This document shows, piece after piece, positions 1 through 5,208 of a DNA stretch of 10,985 nucleotides (position 1 is its first letter; each line of letters starts with the position of its first letter). The stretch is from Alphaproteobacteria bacterium (GTDB lineage Bacteria > Pseudomonadota > Alphaproteobacteria > Micavibrionales > Micavibrionaceae): contig JAJFGT010000007.1 of NCBI GenBank assembly GCA_021776015.1, positions 1 to 10,985 of the forward strand, written 5' to 3'. Both the position numbers and the translations under genes were made by a program. Under the pieces are notes generated by a model, which saw only the letters and a program-made list of their open reading frames with translations, ran no database searches and was not told where the DNA came from.

Positions 1-703
1 ACCAAGCAAATTTTTGAGATTGATCAAATGTTAAATTATCAGGATTGTTTACAAAGGGGGTTCCGTAGGTACTACCATCTGGATTTAAACCTAATCCATA
101 GGGACCAACATCAACAGCTGTAGCATAAGGCACAATTCCGATTTTAATTGTATCTGCAAAAACAGTACGATCAAAAAGGATGTCTACAAAGCTTGTGGAA
201 GCTGTTTTAAGAACATCAATATTGGCAACACCATCAATAACTGTTCCCATAGAGCCTGTAACGTCAAGAACTAGAGCAACTTCAAGCCCCACAATCTCTC
301 TGGCTACAGTACTTTCTGCGTAGATATCAATTTCATCAACACCCAAGAATTTAGCAAAATATGTGTCATAGCGCGCTGTGGCAGAGACACTAATATCTGA
401 TCCATTGACAGTCACGGTTACAGTTGATGTCGCTCCAAGTTTTGCAGGTGGATAGTTTTGTGCAAAGAATTGATCAACTTTGTTTTGTATATCACCGCCT
501 TCATTGGAAGAAGCTGCAGCCGCTACAGCAGCAGCATCAAGAGCATGACTTAAGCGTTGTTTAATCAAATAGGCAAAAGCAAGATCTGTAGACATTCCTG
601 TTGCTCCAATAACGACAGGAATAGCAATGGCAAAGACCATGGCTGTTGCTCCAGCTGTGTTTTTGATATAATTTTTTGTATATTTTTTAAGTTTACTAAA
701 CAT
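1..703 (-). CDS. tadG: TadG-like Tad pilus assembly protein with vWA domain (3' end outside window)
   Basis: Only the first 234 codons are present; the frame is open to the left edge. Residues 1-16 are basic (KLKKYTKNYIKN), followed by one hydrophobic segment at about 17-38 (TAGATAMVFAIAIPVV), the TadE/TadG-type N-terminal anchor. The region after it is Ala-rich and soluble (LDAAAVAAAA). A von Willebrand A domain begins near 140 with the MIDAS motif DVTGSM at 147-152 (D147, T149, S151), which would bind a divalent metal. This architecture is that of TadG-type envelope proteins of tight adherence pilus systems. The anchor has G18 where a pseudopilin would be cut but V23 instead of the usual Glu, so cleavage is doubtful. 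It starts 3 bases after the upstream tadE-like gene, with only a weak GGAAA ribosome binding site, so it is probably translationally coupled. Family call confident; the C-terminal part cannot be judged. Confidence 0.88.
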   Translation of the reverse strand, partial: MFSKLKKYTKNYIKNTAGATAMVFAIAIPVVIGATGMSTDLAFAYLIKQRLSHALDAAAVAAAASSNEGGDIQNKVDQFFAQNYPPAKLGATSTVTVTVNGSDISVSATARYDTYFAKFLGVDEIDIYAESTVAREIVGLEVALVLDVTGSMGTVIDGVANIDVLKTASTSFVDILFDRTVFADTIKIGIVPYATAVDVGPYGLGLNPDGSTYGTPFVNNPDNLTFDQSQKFAW

Positions 704-706
704 GAT

Positions 707-1237
707 CTATGATTTCCATTCTACGGTTGAACTACGACGACCTCGTGAAAAAGCAATTTCTTGAAGATTGAAGCTATCGGTAAAAAGTTGTGTAAAAAAG
801 GGCTGATAAGTATACCTGACGGTTACGATGATCATACCTTCTCCTTCATCCCCTAGTCCAATAGTACTATTAATAGGATCATCATTGGGAGGCATATCTC
901 GTGTTTCTCTCCAAAGAATTTGAGGGTCGCCACTTGCATCAAATTCTATACTGACAACATCAATTCCAAATTGATTGAGCTGATACGGTTCGAAGGTCAC
1001 ACGTGAAGCTTCGATGATGTTGTTTACATCACTGAGTGAAACAGATTTATTTCTAGAGATAAGATCTGCTGCTACTTGAGATGATGTGATTGTTTTTTGA
1101 TTGAGAGAAATTCCTAAACCAAGATCAAATGTTCCCATCAATAAGGTTATAAGGGCAGGAAAAAGCATCACAGCTTCAAGGAGTGCTGTTGCATTTTCTT
1201 CTTTGATCCATCTTTTTATCATTCTGAGTACCTTCAT
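707..1237 (-). CDS. TadE-like minor pseudopilin (second of two)
   Basis: 176 residues. A short basic head (MKVLRMIKRWIKEEN) is followed by a hydrophobic helix at about 17-42 starting ATALLEAVMLFPALITLLMG, the TadE/TadF signature with Glu (E21) at the start of the helix and a Pro at 27. A type IV prepilin-type cut would fall between A16 and T17, placing E21 at +5; Ala at -1 is tolerated less often than Gly. The rest is a soluble, probably periplasmic, domain ending in a basic stretch (RGRRSS). TadE and TadF are membrane pseudopilins needed for Flp/Tad pilus assembly. Its position between another TadE-like gene and tadG matches a tadE-tadF-tadG order, so this could be the tadF equivalent, but I cannot separate TadE from TadF by eye. 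Start chosen from a very strong GGAGGAGGAG site 8 bases upstream. Confidence 0.85.
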   Translation of the reverse strand: MKVLRMIKRWIKEENATALLEAVMLFPALITLLMGTFDLGLGISLNQKTITSSQVAADLISRNKSVSLSDVNNIIEASRVTFEPYQLNQFGIDVVSIEFDASGDPQILWRETRDMPPNDDPINSTIGLGDEGEGMIIVTVRYTYQPFFTQLFTDSFNLQEIAFSRGRRSSTVEWKS

Positions 1238-1240
1238 AAT

Positions 1241-1789
1241 CTATGCTCCTCCTCCATCAAAATCGTAAGGTTCTGTCTGTAAGACAATAGTCGAGAGGAT
1301 AAGTTTTGAATGATCAGTCCCTTCACCAAGAATAGGTCCAAGAAGAGGTGTAATAAAAGGGTAGCGATAGATAGCACGAATGAGGACAACATCATTTACA
1401 TCACCTGCGGCAAAACCGTTAGAGATTAAATCACCATCAGCATCATACTGTACAGGGTGGTTTGCAAAATCACTGAAATCATTCAGAGTGATAACTTCAT
1501 ATTGAATCTTATTACATGGGATTAAAAGACGAGCAAGATCGCACATTTCAGTTTCAAACATAGCTTGTGGATCACCATTCGTTTGTTGTACTTGACCTGT
1601 TCGGACAAGGCGTGCAGCACCTTCTGTTGCTCCATGAAGAACTGTTGTTGTTGCAAAGTAAAGAGAGAGCTCAATAATTCCAATCAGAATAAAAGTAAAA
1701 GGTATGGCAATCATAGCGAATTCAATGGCTGTCGAGCCATCTTTTTCACACGTCCATTTTTTTATACAGTTTCTTATATAAGCTAGCAT
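1241..1789 (-). CDS. tadE: TadE-like minor pseudopilin (first of two)
   Basis: 182 residues. Basic N-terminus, then DGSTAIEFAMIAIPFTFILI: G18 at -1, S19 at +1 and E23 at +5 give a textbook prepilin peptidase site (G|XXXXEF), with the hydrophobic helix at about 21-45. The conserved small-residue stretch HGATEGAARLVRTGQ follows at about 52-66, typical of TadE proteins, and the rest is a soluble domain. It is the promoter-proximal gene of the leftward tad operon and is probably cut by an A24 peptidase such as the one encoded divergently next to it. It starts with ATG 4 bases after a good AAAGGAG ribosome binding site and is followed after 3 bases by the next TadE-like gene. The C-terminus is a Gly run (DGGGA) whose codons double as the ribosome binding site of the next gene. 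Confidence 0.9.
   Translation of the reverse strand: MLAYIRNCIKKWTCEKDGSTAIEFAMIAIPFTFILIGIIELSLYFATTTVLHGATEGAARLVRTGQVQQTNGDPQAMFETEMCDLARLLIPCNKIQYEVITLNDFSDFANHPVQYDADGDLISNGFAAGDVNDVVLIRAIYRYPFITPLLGPILGEGTDHSKLILSTIVLQTEPYDFDGGGA
1246..1255 (-). promoter_or_regulatory. Strong ribosome binding site inside the upstream gene's last codons
   Basis: On the minus strand the sequence reads GGAGGAGGAG, followed by 8 bases and the ATG at 1237. It is formed by the three Gly codons and part of the final Ala codon of the upstream TadE-like protein. It fixes the start of the 176-residue gene and suggests tight translational coupling. Confidence 0.75.
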
Positions 1790-1793
1790 AGCT

Positions 1794-1860
1794 CTCCTTT
1801 TTGATGCTTTAATCCACTCTCAGAGTAACAAATAAAACTAAAGGAGCTCTTAATTAAAGC
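1794..1860 (-). promoter_or_regulatory. tad operon leader with interleaved complementary segments over the ribosome binding site
   Basis: Read in the direction of the minus-strand transcript, the order is A = GCTTTAAT (1860-1853), B = CTCCTTT (1846-1840), A' = ATTAAAGC (1813-1806), B' = AAAGGAG (1800-1794). A pairs perfectly with A' (8 bp) and B with B' (7 bp). B' is the ribosome binding site of the first TadE-like gene. Because the pairs interleave, they would either exclude each other or form a pseudoknot; pairing of B with B' would hide the ribosome binding site. A small dyad ACTCT-C-AGAGT (1816-1826) lies between. The complementarity is seen directly; a regulatory role is inference, and it matches no riboswitch class I recognise. 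Confidence 0.35.
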
Positions 1861-1864
1861 CTGC

Positions 1865-1893
1865 ATTTTATGGATATTTTAGAAGTTTTTGAA
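1865..1893 (-). promoter_or_regulatory. Candidate promoter of the leftward tad operon
   Basis: On the minus strand, TTCAAA (1893-1888) lies 17 bases before TAAAAT (1870-1865), a 4/6 and a 5/6 match to the sigma-70 consensus. Transcription would start near 1858, just at the first arm of the leader repeat, giving a leader of about 70 bases. Such matches are common by chance in AT-rich DNA. Confidence 0.35.
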
Positions 1894-1922
1894 TTGTCTT
1901 TGTTGTTTATAAATTGATAGTA
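1894..1922 (+). promoter_or_regulatory. Weak candidate promoter for the prepilin peptidase-pyrB operon
   Basis: TTGTCT (1894-1899) and GATAGT (1917-1922) are separated by 17 bases, each a 4/6 match to consensus. A promoter is expected in this divergent gap because the preceding genes point the other way, but this exact site is only one of several weak possibilities. No CtrA box (TTAA-N7-TTAA) is present. Confidence 0.2.
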
Positions 1923-1975
1923 CGTTAAATTTTAAACTCTTGATCTCTACCCCAGAACCGAATAGCGTTTGTCTT

Positions 1976-2485
1976 ATGGATTTTATTTTATTTATGATTG
2001 CATTCTTCTCATTGTTAGCCGCTATCATTTTACTTGGGATGTTGGCAGTCATCGATTTCAAAACAATGTTTCTTCCTAATAAGTATGTTTTTCCTTTTGC
2101 AGGATTGGCCATTGTTTTTCATGCAAGCTTACAATTTTCAGTTCTAGATCCTCTTAATATTATTTTGGGTGGAATCTTTGGGTACGGAATTTTATGGGTT
2201 ATCCGTTATTGTGGAAATAGATATTATAAGATGGAATCTTTGGGGCTTGGAGATGTAAAACTTTTAGGTGCGGCAGGACTTTGGTTAGGTTTAAGTCATG
2301 TGACTTTTGCTATGACGTTGGGGGCAATAGCTGGATTGATCCATGGGTTGATTGTTGCCTACATTCACTCGAAAAAAACAGGAGTATTTAATATCCACCG
2401 TTTAAAAATTCCTGCAGGGCCTGGATTTATTATTGGTATTGTACTTGTGATGAGTACACAAACCTTTCCTGTGTTTCTTAAATAA
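1976..2485 (+). CDS. Prepilin peptidase, family A24 (TadV/CpaA-type, lacking the methylase domain)
   Basis: 169 residues from the ATG at 1976. An inner-membrane aspartic protease that cuts the leader of type IV pilin-like proteins. The two catalytic aspartates are visible: D27 in AVIDFKTMFLPN and D93 in the GLGD motif (GLGDVKLLGAAGLWLG). Several hydrophobic segments surround them (about 1-26, 40-56, 60-78, 106-128, 147-160). It ends with RLKIPAGPGFIIG, resembling the IPFGP motif of PilD enzymes. It has only the peptidase half, without the zinc/methylase domain of full-length PilD, as in TadV/CpaA. The start is uncertain: a TTG at 1940 in the same frame would add 12 residues, and neither start has a recognisable ribosome binding site; I prefer the ATG because the first membrane segment begins there. 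It lies divergent to tadE-like genes (its likely substrates) and 22 bases before pyrB, with which it is probably co-transcribed. Confidence 0.88.
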   Translation: MDFILFMIAFFSLLAAIILLGMLAVIDFKTMFLPNKYVFPFAGLAIVFHASLQFSVLDPLNIILGGIFGYGILWVIRYCGNRYYKMESLGLGDVKLLGAAGLWLGLSHVTFAMTLGAIAGLIHGLIVAYIHSKKTGVFNIHRLKIPAGPGFIIGIVLVMSTQTFPVFLK

Positions 2486-2507
2486 GCCTCAAACTTAAGG
2501 ATATGAA

Positions 2508-3434
2508 ATGAAAAATTTATTGGATATTGAAAGCTTAAATATTGAAGATATTAAACTTGTTTTAAAGAGAGCTGATTTCTATAAAAATCTCCTTAAATCT
2601 GATAAAAGCGAACAAAAAAAATATACTAATATTCTCTCGGATCGAGTGATTCTGACAATGTTTTTTGAGAATTCAACACGAACGCTAACCTCTTTTCAAA
2701 TGGCTGCTTATAGACTTGGAGCAAAAATTGTAAATTGGGATGTTTCTTCTAGTTCTCTTTCAAAAGGAGAAACTTTTTCAGATACATTACGATGTATTTC
2801 GGGGTATGGATTTGATGCTGTTGTCGTGCGTCATCATGAATTTAAGGCGCCCTATACTGTTCAAAATTCTATGGAATGCCCTGTTATTAATGCAGGAGAT
2901 AGTTGGCGAGCACATCCGTCTCAAGCATTACTTGATGCGTATACATTGAAGAGTTTAAAGGGGCGCATTGAAGGGCTTAAGGTCGCTATTTGCGGAGATG
3001 TTATTCATAGTCGTGTGGCAAATTCAAATATAGAGCTTCTTGGAAAAATGGGTGCAGATATTCATATTATCGCTCCCCCTGCTTTGTGCCCTGACGTTTC
3101 AAAATATGCTCATGTGACATCTTTTGATACTCTGGAAGAGGGGCTTGTTGGTTGTGATGCTGTCATGATGCTCCGTAATCAAAAAGAGCGCATGGAGGCT
3201 GCCGATATACCAGATGATGCTCAGTATTTTCGGGACTATGGATTAACACAGGAAAGACTTTCTATTGCAAAATCTGATGCGATTGTTCTTCAGCCTGGAC
3301 CTATGAATAGAAATGTTGAAATTGCAGATGATGTCGTAGATGACCCTATAAAATCAAAGATCTTTGAGCAAATGGCAAATGGTCTTCCTGTTCGAATGGC
3401 GATTTTTGACCTTATTTTATCAGAGGAATACTAA
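2508..3434 (+). CDS. pyrB: Aspartate carbamoyltransferase catalytic subunit
   Basis: 308 residues, normal for the family. Condenses carbamoyl phosphate and aspartate to N-carbamoylaspartate, the second step of pyrimidine synthesis, in the cytoplasm. Carbamoyl-phosphate loop FFENSTRT with S56-T57-R58-T59; the 80s loop SSSLSKGET with K86; R108 in VVVRHH; H136 in AHPSQALLDAYT; R169 in GDVIHSRVANS; aspartate-binding R223 in LRNQKERM; and the PGPMNRNVEI segment at 263-272. Two family positions look unusual: Q262 replaces the His of the common HPGP motif, and L60 follows STRT where Arg or Gln is usual. The main catalytic residues are present, so it is probably active. Start ATG 6 bases after AAGGA. 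Its stop overlaps the plsY start by one base (TAATG); pyrC, often next in Alphaproteobacteria, is absent. No regulatory pyrI is seen. Confidence 0.95.
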   Translation: MKNLLDIESLNIEDIKLVLKRADFYKNLLKSDKSEQKKYTNILSDRVILTMFFENSTRTLTSFQMAAYRLGAKIVNWDVSSSSLSKGETFSDTLRCISGYGFDAVVVRHHEFKAPYTVQNSMECPVINAGDSWRAHPSQALLDAYTLKSLKGRIEGLKVAICGDVIHSRVANSNIELLGKMGADIHIIAPPALCPDVSKYAHVTSFDTLEEGLVGCDAVMMLRNQKERMEAADIPDDAQYFRDYGLTQERLSIAKSDAIVLQPGPMNRNVEIADDVVDDPIKSKIFEQMANGLPVRMAIFDLILSEEY

Positions 3435-4033
3435 TGATATTGGAGATCATTCTTTCTTTTCTAATGGGCTATTTATTTGGAGCCATTCCTTTTGGATTGC
3501 TCTTGTGTTTTCTATTTGGTGGTGAGGACATCCGTAAAATTGGTTCTGGTAACATTGGAGCTACAAATGTTTTGAGAACAGGGCATAAGGGATTAGCAAT
3601 TGCTACGCTTATTTTGGATGGTGCTAAGGGAGCCATTGCGGTTCTATTGGCTTTTTATGTTTTCAAAGATCTTGATGGAAGCATTGTCGCTATTGGGGCA
3701 GTTTTGGGCCATGTCTTTCCTGTGTGGCTTAAATTTAAGGGAGGGAAAGGTGTAGCAACAACGCTTGGGGTGCTTTTAGCATTGTCATGGCCTGTAGGTG
3801 TGGCAAGCTGTATAACATGGTTGATTTCGGCATTCTTATTTAGAATTTCTTCTTTAGCTGCTTTGATCGCCATGGTATCTGCTCCTGTGTTTTCTGTGCT
3901 TTTGGGGGGCTCTCAATATGTTTTTATAATTGGATTTCTAGCCCTTCTTGTTTTTATTCGCCATCATGAGAATATAAAAAGACTTCTCAATGGAGAAGAG
4001 GCTCAAATCAAACTTAAGAAAGATAAAATATGA
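3434..4033 (+). CDS. plsY: Glycerol-3-phosphate acyltransferase PlsY
   Basis: 199 residues. Inner-membrane enzyme that transfers an acyl group from acyl phosphate to glycerol 3-phosphate, the first step of phospholipid synthesis, working with PlsX (not in this window). All three family motifs are present: IGSGNIGATNVLR (about 36-48), GHVFPVWLKFKGGKGVAT (92-109), and HHENIKRLLNGEE (177-189). About five hydrophobic segments alternate with these cytoplasmic loops. Length is usual. It begins within the pyrB stop codon, with GAGG 7 bases upstream, and its own stop overlaps the dprA start in an ATGA junction, so it is translationally coupled on both sides. Confidence 0.96.
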   Translation: MILEIILSFLMGYLFGAIPFGLLLCFLFGGEDIRKIGSGNIGATNVLRTGHKGLAIATLILDGAKGAIAVLLAFYVFKDLDGSIVAIGAVLGHVFPVWLKFKGGKGVATTLGVLLALSWPVGVASCITWLISAFLFRISSLAALIAMVSAPVFSVLLGGSQYVFIIGFLALLVFIRHHENIKRLLNGEEAQIKLKKDKI

Positions 4034-5193
4034 AAGGTGCTTTAAATAAGGAACGTCTTTCATGGCTTAGATTATATCGAAGTGAAAATGTAGGGCCTGT
4101 GACATTTCGTCGTTTGATCTCAAAATATAAAACAGCAGAAAAAGCATTGGATATTCTTCCCGAACTAGGCTTAAGAGGAGGACGCAAAAACCCCATTCGT
4201 ATTTATTCTGAGTCTGAGGCCTGTAAGGAAATAGAAGCTGTTCAAAAACTTGGAGGACGATTTTGCTTGTCCTGTGATGAAGATTATCCCAGTGATTTAT
4301 CATTTATTGATGATGCTCCTGCCGTTTTAACGCTTTTAGGACAAGGGAAGATAAATCAAAGTCAGCCAGTCATAGGGATTGTTGGCGCTCGGAATGCGTC
4401 CTTAAATGGCCGTCGTTTTACAGAAAAACTTGCTAAAGAACTTAATGCTCATGGCATTGTTGTGGCTTCAGGTCTTGCAAGAGGTATTGATACGGCAGCT
4501 CATAAGGGAAGTTTGAACTCAACGATAGGAACATGGGCTGTTGTTGCAGGTGGTGCTGATATTGTCTATCCACAAGAAAATACACAATTATATGAGTCCA
4601 TCAAAGAACATGGATTAATTATTTCTGAAAATATCCTTGGAACCCAACCAAAGGCGCAGCATTTTCCTCGTCGTAATCGGATTGTTTCTGGACTATCAAA
4701 GGGGATTATTGTTGTTGAAGCGAGTATACGTTCAGGATCGTTAATTACCGCACGTTTGGCTGCAGAGCAGGGACGAGATGTTTTTGCTGTCCCAGGATTT
4801 CCTGAAGATCCTCGCGCTGCCGGCCCCAATAAGCTTTTAAAAGATGGAGCCATTCTATTAGAAACAGTTGATGATGTTCTAAATCAATTGATATCATCAA
4901 AAATAGCCCCTTCAAATTCTCAACCCTCTTCGATGCTTTTTGATCCTATGGTTGAACAAGATTGTTTTGAAGGATGTGTAGAGGAATTCTCTGAGTTAGA
5001 GATTAACTCTGAGCTTGACCCAGAAAAAGTGGCGTCTATGCTCTCTCATCTGCCAATAGCTGTTGACGAAATCGTAAGAGCATGTCATGTGAGCGTATCA
5101 GGTGTTCAATCTGTTCTCTTGGATTTAGAGATTGCAGGACGCCTACAAAGATTACCAGGAAACCGAGTTGGATTGGTGAATAAGGAATTATAG
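4030..5193 (+). CDS. dprA: DNA processing protein DprA (Smf)
   Basis: 387 residues. DprA binds incoming single-stranded DNA and loads RecA during natural transformation; it is also widely kept in bacteria not known to be competent. Order of parts: an N-terminal helix-hairpin-helix/SAM-like region (about 1-65), then the Rossmann-like core with IVGARNAS (117-124), SGLARGIDTAAHKG (147-160), FPRRNRIVSGLS (202-213) and SGSLITARLAAEQGRDVFAV (225-244), then a variable linker (about 288-330), and a C-terminal winged-helix domain (about 335-385). The full three-part form is intact. It overlaps plsY by 4 bases (ATGA) with only a weak ribosome binding site, so initiation is probably coupled to plsY. No competence genes other than the neighbouring pilus-type genes are in the window, so a role in DNA uptake here is only inference. 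Confidence 0.96.
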   Translation: MKGALNKERLSWLRLYRSENVGPVTFRRLISKYKTAEKALDILPELGLRGGRKNPIRIYSESEACKEIEAVQKLGGRFCLSCDEDYPSDLSFIDDAPAVLTLLGQGKINQSQPVIGIVGARNASLNGRRFTEKLAKELNAHGIVVASGLARGIDTAAHKGSLNSTIGTWAVVAGGADIVYPQENTQLYESIKEHGLIISENILGTQPKAQHFPRRNRIVSGLSKGIIVVEASIRSGSLITARLAAEQGRDVFAVPGFPEDPRAAGPNKLLKDGAILLETVDDVLNQLISSKIAPSNSQPSSMLFDPMVEQDCFEGCVEEFSELEINSELDPEKVASMLSHLPIAVDEIVRACHVSVSGVQSVLLDLEIAGRLQRLPGNRVGLVNKEL

Positions 5194-5208
5194 AGAGGAT
5201 ATTAGACT

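Noticed and set aside
1565..1786. Plus-strand ORF of 73 codons inside the TadE-like gene
   Set aside because: Lies antisense to a well-supported gene, is Cys-rich low-complexity and matches nothing recognisable.
1800..1940. CtrA-type boxes in the divergent region
   Set aside because: TTAA pairs exist (1850-1857, 1925-1935) but not at the 7-base spacing of the TTAA-N7-TTAA box; expected by chance in AT-rich DNA.
1879..2112. Minus-strand ORF of 77 codons opposite the prepilin peptidase
   Set aside because: Antisense to the catalytic Asp region of the peptidase and runs through the divergent promoter region.
4566..4853. Minus-strand ORF of 95 codons inside dprA
   Set aside because: Antisense to the conserved Rossmann core of DprA; no ribosome binding site or recognisable domain.
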